IMG/VR virus record: IMGVR_UViG_3300042868_004720
Location: 1 to 23,697 of that record
Source of the DNA: a virus
Reading direction: 5' to 3' (one strand)
DNA: 23,697 nucleotides
Within the stretch, counting starts at the first letter, position 1. Every line of letters starts with the position of its first letter. Under the pieces are notes generated by a model, which saw nothing but the letters and a program-made list of their open reading frames with translations, ran no database searches and was not told where the DNA came from. The translations under genes and the position numbers were made by a program. Positions 11,593 to 19,437 of the stretch are shown one piece after another.

Positions 11593-12775
11593 AGGTTATA
11601 AGCCCCACGAGAAACAGAAGCTAATACACCACTCAATCAATAACGAGCCGTATAAGTATTATGTTTTGAATATTGGCCGTCAGTTTGGAAAGACCATGTT
11701 AGGTATCAATCAGATGCTATACTGGGCTATTAACCATAAAGGTTGTTCTATTGCATGGGTTACTCCGATATACAAACAATCTAAGAAGGTATTCGATGAA
11801 ATGGAAGGTGTAACCGCTCGAAGTGGACTATTCCAATACAATCGGTCAGATTTAACAATAACAGGCTTAGGAAGTAAAATTCAGTTCTTTTCTGGTGAAC
11901 GTCCTGACAATATTCGTGGTAACACATTCGACTATCTTATAATTGATGAGTATGCTTTTACACGTGCTGAGTTATGGAGCGAAGTACTAAGTGCAACTGT
12001 ATTAGTAAAAGGTAAAAAGGTTATATTTATATCCACTCCTAAGGGTAAGAATCATTTTTATAAGATGAGTCTACAACCGAACTACGATGAAAGATACAAA
12101 TACTTTCATTATACGTCCTTTGACAATCCTATGATTGACCCAAACGACTTAGAAGAAAGAAAACGTAACCTCCCAAGCCACATCTTTGAACAGGAATATT
12201 TAGCTAAGTTTATAGACAATGCAAGTGGACTATTTAAGAATGTGGACCAATCTGTTTTTGAAGGTACAGAAAACAAAGGTAATCTTTATGGTGGTTTAGA
12301 TATTGGTAGAGCGGATGATTACACGGTGCTAACTATTTTGAATTCTAACTATGAAATGATATACGTTAATCGTTGGCGTCACTTAGAATGGTCAAAGATA
12401 ATAGATGAAGTTAGCGAAGTTATAAAACACTACAACGCAAAGGTAATGGTTGAAGTGAATAACCAGGGAGACGTGTTCTTTGAGATGCTTCAGAATAGAA
12501 TATATAACTATGTAGAGCCTTACGTAACATCGGTTAAGTCTAAACCTATAATGATTGAAGACCTATCGGTATTATTCGAGAATAAAGAAATAAAAGTATT
12601 AAACCAAAACTGGCTAATAGACGAACTAAACGCATTCACGTATGTGTACAATGAGAAGACCAGGAGAGTGCAATACGGCGCGCCACAGGGTGTACATGAT
12701 GATGGTGTGATGTCGTTAGCGTTAGCAGTGCAATCAATTAAAACAATAAGCAATGGGTATTTTGAAGTATATTAA
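11579..12775 (+). CDS. terL: terminase large subunit
   Basis: The 398-residue packaging motor ATPase and nuclease. The ATPase has a Walker A-like G-R-Q-F-G-K-T (33-39), the Walker B L-I-I-D-E (120-124) and the coupling motif I-S-T-P-K-G (about 150). The nuclease half has G-L-D-I-G-R-A-D-D (about 238-246) and the C-terminal H-D-D-G-V-M-S acidic pair. The start is the ATG at 11579. A TTG directly before it would add one residue. It overlaps the small subunit gene by 14 bases and the next gene by 23 bases. The packaging strategy cannot be deduced from the protein alone. Confidence 0.95.
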   Translation: MATIKGYKPHEKQKLIHHSINNEPYKYYVLNIGRQFGKTMLGINQMLYWAINHKGCSIAWVTPIYKQSKKVFDEMEGVTARSGLFQYNRSDLTITGLGSKIQFFSGERPDNIRGNTFDYLIIDEYAFTRAELWSEVLSATVLVKGKKVIFISTPKGKNHFYKMSLQPNYDERYKYFHYTSFDNPMIDPNDLEERKRNLPSHIFEQEYLAKFIDNASGLFKNVDQSVFEGTENKGNLYGGLDIGRADDYTVLTILNSNYEMIYVNRWRHLEWSKIIDEVSEVIKHYNAKVMVEVNNQGDVFFEMLQNRIYNYVEPYVTSVKSKPIMIEDLSVLFENKEIKVLNQNWLIDELNAFTYVYNEKTRRVQYGAPQGVHDDGVMSLALAVQSIKTISNGYFEVY

Positions 12776-13364
12776 TATTAAAGCTCCAAAGTCAATGAAT
12801 GACTTAAGGATTGAACATTTACAAGCGTTGACGAATCCAAAGTTTACTACTGGTAACTTAGACTTAAAAGATATAATAGACTTTTTAAGCGTGCTTACAA
12901 GCGGTACAGTAAACGAATTAAAGAAAGTGAATATATCAGAGCTAAAAGATATTTACGTGCATTGTATAAGCTTATTTAAGGATTATAAGGTAACAGAACC
13001 AGAGAAAGAAATTGAAGTGTTAGGAAAAAAATACGAGTTAGTCGACCCTAAAAAAGTTGGTGTAGGTTGGCATATAGATGTAAGTAATTCAGATATGCAA
13101 GCAAACCCAGCAAGGTTAGTAGCTTTAATGTATATTGAGAAAGGCACAAATTACGGCGATTTAGACCAAAATGGTAATATGATATACTCAAACCAGGAAC
13201 GAGAAAAGATATTCAAACAGCATTTGCCACTACCCATCTACTTGAATGTGGTTAGTTTTTTTTTGCGACAATCAATCGTATTAATCGAGAGTTATACGGA
13301 GAACCCAAAGAAGACGAAACTAAGGTTGATAAGAAATCTTCTCGCTATACGTGGGAGAAAGTAA
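12753..13364 (+). CDS. probable tail assembly chaperone, zero-frame product
   Basis: A 203-residue protein, mostly helical in its first 90 residues, not matched by a clear sequence motif. I call it a tail chaperone because a nine-T slippery run (13256-13264) near its 3' end leads by a -1 shift into a sensible 81-residue extension, the gene arrangement used by lambda G/GT-type chaperones. After the slip site the zero-frame tail is short and very basic (K-K-T-K-L-R-L-I-R). The gene lies among tail genes, but the tape measure is about 6 kb downstream rather than next door, which is atypical. It overlaps terL by 23 bases. Confidence 0.6.
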   Translation: MGILKYINIKAPKSMNDLRIEHLQALTNPKFTTGNLDLKDIIDFLSVLTSGTVNELKKVNISELKDIYVHCISLFKDYKVTEPEKEIEVLGKKYELVDPKKVGVGWHIDVSNSDMQANPARLVALMYIEKGTNYGDLDQNGNMIYSNQEREKIFKQHLPLPIYLNVVSFFLRQSIVLIESYTENPKKTKLRLIRNLLAIRGRK

Positions 13365-13507
13365 TCCACTTTTTAAGTAAAGAATACAACACCAGTTGGG
13401 AAGATATAGTTAAATGGAATGTTTATAAATTCAATCATCGATTAAATTTTATTAACTTTGAAAAACAACAAGAAATAAAGACAATACAACGTGGCAGTAG
13501 AAGTTGA
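12753..13507 (+). CDS. frameshifted long form of the tail chaperone (-1)
   Basis: Reading 170 codons in frame and slipping back one base on T-TTT-TTT (zero-frame codons AGT TTT TTT TTG) gives a product of about 251 residues ending at the TGA at 13505-13507. The extension has normal protein character: A-T-I-N-R-I-N-R-E-L-Y-G-E-P-K-E-D-E, then S-R-Y-T-W-E-K-V, then S-W-E-D-I-V-K-W-N-V-Y-K. It fills an otherwise empty gap exactly up to the next gene, which it overlaps by 17 bases. Slippage by RNA polymerase on nine T residues, or a real indel, would give the same reading. Confidence 0.6.
13256..13264 (+). promoter_or_regulatory. slippery homopolymer for -1 frameshifting
   Basis: Nine consecutive T residues, containing the classical X-XXY-YYZ heptamer as T-TTT-TTT in the zero frame. 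The bases after it (GCGACAATC...) show no obvious strong stem-loop by eye. Confidence 0.6.
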
Positions 13508-14042
13508 TGTAGTTAATAATATTGATTTTGGGGAAGCTGAAGCAATCCTTTCTAACAAGTCGGACAATCCACTTGCTCAACTATTATTCGACCTTACAAA
13601 CGAACTTATTGCTGATTTATCAAAAGAGTTAGACAAACATAGAGCCACAGGAAATTTAGCATCTTCAATCGTACCTACTCAGCTTAATCCTGCGCAAATA
13701 GAAGTAACAGCACCTTATTACTGGAAGTATTTAAATTATGGTGTAAATGGTATTATTAAGAACAACGGCGCACCAACTCATGGACCAGCCCCAAAGACTG
13801 AGAAAACATTTTATCAAGCTATAAAGAAATGGTTATACGATAAAGGTATTACACCACCTGAAGGTATAACAATAGAGCAATATGCCGGAATGATTAAGAA
13901 TTCAATTCGTATGAAAGGTATTGAAGCCACTCACTTTTACGATAAGGTTGTAACACCGCAACGAGTAGAAGAAATGAGTAAACCAATCTCAGCATTGATA
14001 AAAGAAAGTATTATAACGATAATTAAAAAACCAAGCACATAA
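13491..14042 (+). CDS. neck/tail-completion-like protein (HK97 gp10-type)
   Basis: A 183-residue protein resembling the HK97 gp10/tail-completion group that joins head and tail: an N-terminal helix pair (about 25-55), then T-G-N-L-A-S-S-I (55-62), I-E-V-T-A-P-Y-Y-W-K-Y-L-N-Y-G-V (73-88) and a proline-rich G-A-P-T-H-G-P-A-P loop. The S-L/A-S-S-I strand followed by Y-W-x-Y-x-x-x-G is the recognisable pattern. The start is GTG, since no ATG exists near the N-terminus, and it lies inside the frameshifted extension of the upstream gene. It shares one base with the next start (TAATG). Confidence 0.65.
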   Translation: MAVEVDVVNNIDFGEAEAILSNKSDNPLAQLLFDLTNELIADLSKELDKHRATGNLASSIVPTQLNPAQIEVTAPYYWKYLNYGVNGIIKNNGAPTHGPAPKTEKTFYQAIKKWLYDKGITPPEGITIEQYAGMIKNSIRMKGIEATHFYDKVVTPQRVEEMSKPISALIKESIITIIKKPST

Positions 14043-15289
14043 TGGCAGTAACATTTACAAAACAACCGGCATACGTAACACCTTCTGACAATCCTGTGGA
14101 GTTTGTCTTTAGGCAACCTTTATTAGTAGGTGGCGCGCCTAAGTATAATATCTCATTTGTTGTTGAAGTTTTTCTCAGTGGTGGCAGTATAGGAAAGTTT
14201 GAAGTATATTCCGAAGCTCAAGACTCAACCTATGTTTATGGTAAAGTGGATGTTAGCAATATAGCATCGCCATTTGTACCTACTCAAAACTTGAAGCCTT
14301 CAACTGCTGTAACAGTTTACAATCCGATAGGTTATAGCTTTATCTATATAACTGTATCTGAAAAGTATTCAACTGTTATAGATGCAACTCCTACAATAGT
14401 ATCGACAGCAACGAGTGAAGATATAGCATTGTTTAAAGGTAAGCTTTCAAGGTCGGAGTTCTTGAACTGGGATTACACAAAGTACCAGAAAGCTGTAAAC
14501 AAACAACTATTAACAGATAGAAGTTATACATTAGTAGGCGGTGTTATTAATGTGTATACTGATACTATTAAAAAAGAAGATAGTTATTCGTTTAGTTGGT
14601 ATGATAATACTTATGGACAAACTAAAATTGATTATAAGGTTAGATACGTTTATAGTGACTCTACAAATGCGACTATAACAACGTATGAAGAAACTAACTT
14701 GACTGGCAATCAGGGGTTAATGGGAGCTATTTACTTTAATTTAGATAATCATGTTAGTTTAGGATATCTTACAAGTGGACAAGCTTCGAATTGCGCTAAC
14801 GTTGCAATAGCAATCCAAAACACTTCAGGGCTTGGAATAATGCCTATTACCATATTGAATTTCGACAATACTTGTTTCTTCAATGGGGCTACCTTAAAGT
14901 TTATGAATAAATATGGAGCTTATGATAGTTACCTATTCACTTACAACAAACGTTATTCTGCAAATGTAAAAGCTTTTGAGTTTGAACGTTCACAAGGTGT
15001 ATGGAATGGTACTACATATTCACAAAGTAATACTAACACAGGCCGTTTAAGCTATCTAAAACAAACGACAAAGAAACTTGAACTTAGTTCCGATTGGTTA
15101 GATGAGATAAAACAAAATTGGTTAACTCAAATGTATGATAGCCCTGTAGTTTATATTAACGAAGGGGAAGAAAATGAAAGTGTAACTATTACTAACTCAA
15201 GTTACCAAATAAAACAGGATAAACATGATGAGTTATTTAATGAGATTGTTGAGATTGAATTTACACCAGAAAACTCTATACGTATATGA
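14042..15289 (+). CDS. structural tail protein, Bacteroidota phage type
   Basis: A 415-residue beta-rich protein lacking signal peptide and membrane segments. The first 120 residues look like a beta-sandwich (F-V-F-R-Q-P, Y-N-I-S-F-V-V-E-V-F). The C-terminal half contains the F-M-N-K-Y-G-A-Y-D-S-Y-L-F segment and a final E-I-E-F-T-P-E-N-S-I-R-I, which I associate with virion proteins of Bacteroidota phages and prophages. It sits between the neck-like protein and the 732-residue tail protein with single-codon overlaps on both sides. The exact role (tail tube, tip or hub) cannot be settled. No catalytic motif is seen. Confidence 0.55.
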   Translation: MAVTFTKQPAYVTPSDNPVEFVFRQPLLVGGAPKYNISFVVEVFLSGGSIGKFEVYSEAQDSTYVYGKVDVSNIASPFVPTQNLKPSTAVTVYNPIGYSFIYITVSEKYSTVIDATPTIVSTATSEDIALFKGKLSRSEFLNWDYTKYQKAVNKQLLTDRSYTLVGGVINVYTDTIKKEDSYSFSWYDNTYGQTKIDYKVRYVYSDSTNATITTYEETNLTGNQGLMGAIYFNLDNHVSLGYLTSGQASNCANVAIAIQNTSGLGIMPITILNFDNTCFFNGATLKFMNKYGAYDSYLFTYNKRYSANVKAFEFERSQGVWNGTTYSQSNTNTGRLSYLKQTTKKLELSSDWLDEIKQNWLTQMYDSPVVYINEGEENESVTITNSSYQIKQDKHDELFNEIVEIEFTPENSIRI

Positions 15290-17484
15290 ATAGTAAATTA
15301 ATTGTTAGCGGTGTACAGCTTGACTTATCCGACAATATAGCCGTACCATTGAACTTGTCAATAAGTGACTTTAAAGAGCCTGAGAAACGCAAAAGAAGTT
15401 ATTCAAAGAGTATCAAATTAGCAGGAACGTCAAACAACATGGCTTTCTTTTTGAGTGCCTACTCTTTAAGCATGGATATAATTAACAGCTCAAACGTATC
15501 TTTTGATCCTGCTATCCGTAACCCTTGCGAGTTTTACAAGAATGATTTACTTATTTTCAAAGGTAAATTGAAACTAAATGAAGTAATTATACAAGATAAG
15601 AACTATTATTTTGACTGTACTTTGTTTAGTGATGCTGTAGATATATTCTCAAAGCTTAAAGATAAGAAGCTTAATGAGTTAGACTGGTCCGAATACGATC
15701 ACAATTTAACACCTACATTTATCCGTAATAGTTGGTCAAGGAGAGTTTACAAGAATGGATCATATATAGATAATTTTGGGAGTGATAATTATGGTTATCA
15801 ACCTAAATCATTTGGTTACATTTACCCAATTGTGGATTATGGGTTTCCAAAGTTTCAAAACTCAGAAGTGATTTTTAGAGTTAATCAATTATACCCATTC
15901 ATATACGTTAAAGAAGCTTTACAAAAAACGTTAGACTATGCTTTGCGTGGTGAAAATATACAGATAGATTATACGACTTCATTCTTTACGAATGAAAATA
16001 TGAAGCGTTTGATATATGGTTATGGTGGCGGTGAACAATTGAAGTTAAATGATAATCAAATAAATCAATCTTTAGTATCTGTTAGTGATGCAACAAAAAC
16101 AGAAGTTATATATGGAAAAAGTAATGGATTTGGTAAAATATATAATTTAATAAAAGATTTTACTTATACTACATTTGTTCAAAATGATAACATTATAAGT
16201 AAACCAACTGGTCAAGTTACATTTAACGTACCAAGTATATACACATTGAATTTTTCGAGTAACGTACAAGTATTTTATTCTGGTTCAGCAAGTAATCTAT
16301 CTAAAATAGACAATACTATAACTGTATATGTAGATAATGTTTCAACATATATTTACAGATGGAAACAAGACTTTGGTTCTAAAAATATTTCTTTTACTAC
16401 TGATTTAAATTTGAAAGCAGGTCAAAAAGTTTATTTAGAATTTCAAATAAATGCAATAGTTCCAATTGTAGCTGGTGTAACTCCTACTTTTTCTTTAACA
16501 GCAGGTAACACTGATTTTACATTTACAGCAAGTAAAAGCATACCTTTAACAGACGATTCCCCTATATCACTAACTACATCTATCCCAGATATTAAATGTA
16601 GTGACTTCTTAAAGGGTATAATGAACTTGTTTTATGCTTATATGAGTGATCCAATATACGACCCTGTTACAAACAAGTCAACAATTATAATCGATAGCTT
16701 TAGAAATTACTATAAAAGTGCTTCAGATTACGATAACTGGACCGATAAAGTTGACAATTCACGTGAAATTAAAATACAAAGCAACTCACTTGTTGAAGGT
16801 AGTAACTATTATTACAAGTTTTCAGATGAAAAAGACTTCTTTAACACTGAATATAAACGACTAACAGGGTTAAATTATGGTGAAAAATCTATTCAATTAA
16901 GCACTTGGGCAACTGGTGATGTTAAATTTGAACTACCTTTTAACACTTATGTACCTGTTAAAATTGCTAATTCTAATTTAATTTACCCTAAGGTGATAGA
17001 TCAGTCAATAGATAGCAGTGGTCAATCTGTAACTAAACCATATAAAGGTAAAGGAATGCTATGTTTTTACAATGGTTTAAGAAACGGAAATATAATTATT
17101 AAGAAAGCAAACGATGATAACGGCTTAAACGAGCCTTCATTCCCATTTATACACCACATAAGATACAAGAACAATCAAAATTTCGAGCCTTTATTTGATT
17201 TACACTTTGCATCACGTAATTACACTTTTGATAGTTTACAGGTTATTCCTGACCAAATGAACACATACGACTATTACCATGCAAGATTTGTAAATGAAAT
17301 AACGTCACAAAATTCTAAATTACTATCTTTATACTTAAATTTAGATTACAAGGATATTAATTCGTTAGACTTTAGCAAACTAAAAATGATAGACGGCATA
17401 CTATACAGATTGAACGCAATAAAAGACTTTGATTCAGATGCTTATGGAACTACTCAAGTTGAACTACTTAAATTCTTAGGTTAA
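15286..17484 (+). CDS. large tail/baseplate protein
   Basis: A 732-residue beta-rich protein, probably part of the tail tip or hub. The N-terminus (V-S-G-V-Q-L-D-L-S-D-N-I-A-V-P-L-N-L-S) and the K-R-S-Y-S-K-S-I-K-L-A-G segment (37-48) are shared, in my recollection, with tail proteins of Bacteroidota phages. The C-terminus (L-D-F-S-K-L-K-M-I-D-G-I-L-Y-R-L-N-A-I) resembles the end of tail hub proteins. A central region (about 280-430) looks like repeated immunoglobulin-type strands and may be an inserted carbohydrate-binding domain. No peptidase motif is seen. It overlaps neighbours by ATGA upstream and TAATG downstream. Confidence 0.6.
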   Translation: MNSKLIVSGVQLDLSDNIAVPLNLSISDFKEPEKRKRSYSKSIKLAGTSNNMAFFLSAYSLSMDIINSSNVSFDPAIRNPCEFYKNDLLIFKGKLKLNEVIIQDKNYYFDCTLFSDAVDIFSKLKDKKLNELDWSEYDHNLTPTFIRNSWSRRVYKNGSYIDNFGSDNYGYQPKSFGYIYPIVDYGFPKFQNSEVIFRVNQLYPFIYVKEALQKTLDYALRGENIQIDYTTSFFTNENMKRLIYGYGGGEQLKLNDNQINQSLVSVSDATKTEVIYGKSNGFGKIYNLIKDFTYTTFVQNDNIISKPTGQVTFNVPSIYTLNFSSNVQVFYSGSASNLSKIDNTITVYVDNVSTYIYRWKQDFGSKNISFTTDLNLKAGQKVYLEFQINAIVPIVAGVTPTFSLTAGNTDFTFTASKSIPLTDDSPISLTTSIPDIKCSDFLKGIMNLFYAYMSDPIYDPVTNKSTIIIDSFRNYYKSASDYDNWTDKVDNSREIKIQSNSLVEGSNYYYKFSDEKDFFNTEYKRLTGLNYGEKSIQLSTWATGDVKFELPFNTYVPVKIANSNLIYPKVIDQSIDSSGQSVTKPYKGKGMLCFYNGLRNGNIIIKKANDDNGLNEPSFPFIHHIRYKNNQNFEPLFDLHFASRNYTFDSLQVIPDQMNTYDYYHARFVNEITSQNSKLLSLYLNLDYKDINSLDFSKLKMIDGILYRLNAIKDFDSDAYGTTQVELLKFLG

Positions 17485-18095
17485 TGGATATTCCAGGCAC
17501 ACAAACAATACCGTACAATGAAGATTATTCATTAATGATTTATCAAAATGATATCTTAACGAATGATACGTATTTTTTCACGTCTAAATATTATGGTGAC
17601 ATTGTTAATTTTGAAGCATTTGACACGTATAACGGAGAGTTTAACACTCAATTGATTTATGATTATGATCCTATAGCTGATACTGCTTCGAAGGCTTGTT
17701 TAAATTTTAACGATTACATTGTAGATCCATTTAATGGTAATGATGATTATTATTTACCTTCTGTAGATGAATTACAAGCAGTTTATAATGCTGGTTATAT
17801 ACCTTCAGGGAGTTATTTAATTTGGACATCTACGGAATATAATGATGAATATGCTTATGCTTTGAATGTAGCAACAGGTTTGTTTGAAGATGTAAGTAAA
17901 TTTGATTTTATCTACGCTATGCCTATTCGTAAAGTGTATTTAAATGATGTTATAACGATTGAAAGAATGAACCTATTAAGCTCACAAGCGCCGATTTTAA
18001 ATGGTGGTGTGAATAATGCGGATGAAGATGTATATAAAATGTTAGGTGGTATAAATGGTATAAGTAAAAATTCTAAAATTTTGATAAATGAGTGA
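17484..18095 (+). CDS. tail-associated protein with DUF1566 (Lcl C-type lectin-like) domain
   Basis: A 203-residue protein placed between the tail hub and the fibre. Residues about 90-150 read Y-Y-L-P-S-V-D-E-L-Q-A-V-Y-N, then I-W-T-S-T-E-Y, then A-Y-A-L-N-V-A-T-G and a closing M-P-I-R-K-V. This is the pattern of the DUF1566/Lcl domain (R-L-P-T-x-x-E-L, W-S-S-T-x-x, R-x-V-R), which has a C-type-lectin-like fold. Such folds display binding surfaces in phage receptor proteins, so host attachment is a plausible role. No diversity-generating retroelement is in the window. The C-terminal 45 residues are low-complexity. It overlaps the next gene by eight bases. Confidence 0.5.
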   Translation: MDIPGTQTIPYNEDYSLMIYQNDILTNDTYFFTSKYYGDIVNFEAFDTYNGEFNTQLIYDYDPIADTASKACLNFNDYIVDPFNGNDDYYLPSVDELQAVYNAGYIPSGSYLIWTSTEYNDEYAYALNVATGLFEDVSKFDFIYAMPIRKVYLNDVITIERMNLLSSQAPILNGGVNNADEDVYKMLGGINGISKNSKILINE

Positions 18096-19437
18096 CGAAA
18101 CAAGAAGGATAATAATTAAGAAGGGACAAGGTTCTCCGACTATTCCAACGTCTAACGACCATAGAGATGGTAGTTGGTTAAGTACTGATATTTATGAAGG
18201 TGAGTTGTATTTAGACACTGTAACAGGATTGAACTATACACGTTATGATGATACGATTGTAGATTTATTTCCTTCGTCTTCTGGACTTGCAGGCAATGAA
18301 TTTGTGTTTGTATTTTCAAAGTTAGATTTACCAACGCCTGTGAGTGGTGTAATTACATTAGTTGACAATTATACATACTTCATTACAAAGACAATTGACT
18401 TAACAGGCGATAGAATTGTAGGAGGTGTTAATAGTGTAATCATAGGGGGTTCATCTGAAAACTGTATTTTAAAATCTACAGGATTAAGTTCATCTACTGC
18501 ATTGATAACGTCTGTTTATTCTTTGCCTATTCGTAATATTACGATAACTCACGGAACCGCATTAAATTTGGACGGTGACGGTACAACAACCGCACTTGAC
18601 TGGTTTGGAGTGAACTTTACAGATTGTACTACTGTAGGGACTATTAAGGATTACACAAACTTTGTAATGAGTGATAGTGCTTTTTTGAATAGTGGTAACC
18701 TTACTTTTGACGGAACTATTGGAACTATTGGAATGAGTAACTGTCTTTTTGATTGTGCGAGTACTTCAACAGCTTTAATACTTCCGAGTACCCTAACTGT
18801 ATCGAGACGTTTCAGGATTATTTATTCGTCTTTTGTAGTGCTAACCGGTGAAACAGGAATTAACCTAAATGCAAGTGCAACCGTATCGAGTGAACGTTAT
18901 ATTTTAGATACAGTAAACTTTTCTGGTGGTGGTACTTACTTAACAGGCGTAACACACACGGATAATAAGTCTTTGTTTGTCAATTGCGTTGGTATTACTA
19001 ACACATCGACAAAAGGGTTCATGTATATGCTTAATAACACTACAGATACAGCTATAGGTCCATCTAATACGAATGTTTGGGTTAAAGCGAGTGGTGCAAC
19101 TACATCAGGAACTAATTCAAAGTTTACACACACAACAAATAGACTAACATACAACGGAGCTTTTACAAATTCATTTTTAGTAACAGTAAACGCAACTGTT
19201 AGGAGTGCTGGAACTAATCAATCTATTTCTATTGGAGTGGCTAAAAATGGAACTATAATAACTGAAAGTGAAGGTATAGTTAGAACAGCAACGGCAAACG
19301 TTGAACACGGGGGTAGCACTCAAGCGGTATTAGAAATGGTTGCAAACGACTATATAGAATTGTTTGTTAGAAATACAAGTTCAACAGATATTCGAGTAAC
19401 AGATTTTAACTTTAACGTTGTAAAAATACCAGTATAA
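18088..19437 (+). CDS. tail fibre / receptor-binding protein
   Basis: A 449-residue protein rich in T, S, N and G. The N-terminal 60 residues, including D-G-S-W-L-S-T-D-I-Y-E-G-E-L-Y-L-D, match the virion-anchoring start common in phage fibres. Residues about 85-320 are strand-turn repeats (N-I-T-I-T, F-V-M-S-D-S-A-F, L-I-L-P-S-T-L) typical of a right-handed beta-helix. The last 110 residues (F-L-V-T-V-N-A-T-V-R, S-I-S-I-G-V-A-K-N-G, D-Y-I-E-L-F-V-R-N) resemble a TNF/C1q-like jelly-roll that trimerises and binds receptors. No catalytic residues are evident. Its stop shares one base with the tape measure start. Confidence 0.7.
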   Translation: MSDETRRIIIKKGQGSPTIPTSNDHRDGSWLSTDIYEGELYLDTVTGLNYTRYDDTIVDLFPSSSGLAGNEFVFVFSKLDLPTPVSGVITLVDNYTYFITKTIDLTGDRIVGGVNSVIIGGSSENCILKSTGLSSSTALITSVYSLPIRNITITHGTALNLDGDGTTTALDWFGVNFTDCTTVGTIKDYTNFVMSDSAFLNSGNLTFDGTIGTIGMSNCLFDCASTSTALILPSTLTVSRRFRIIYSSFVVLTGETGINLNASATVSSERYILDTVNFSGGGTYLTGVTHTDNKSLFVNCVGITNTSTKGFMYMLNNTTDTAIGPSNTNVWVKASGATTSGTNSKFTHTTNRLTYNGAFTNSFLVTVNATVRSAGTNQSISIGVAKNGTIITESEGIVRTATANVEHGGSTQAVLEMVANDYIELFVRNTSSTDIRVTDFNFNVVKIPV

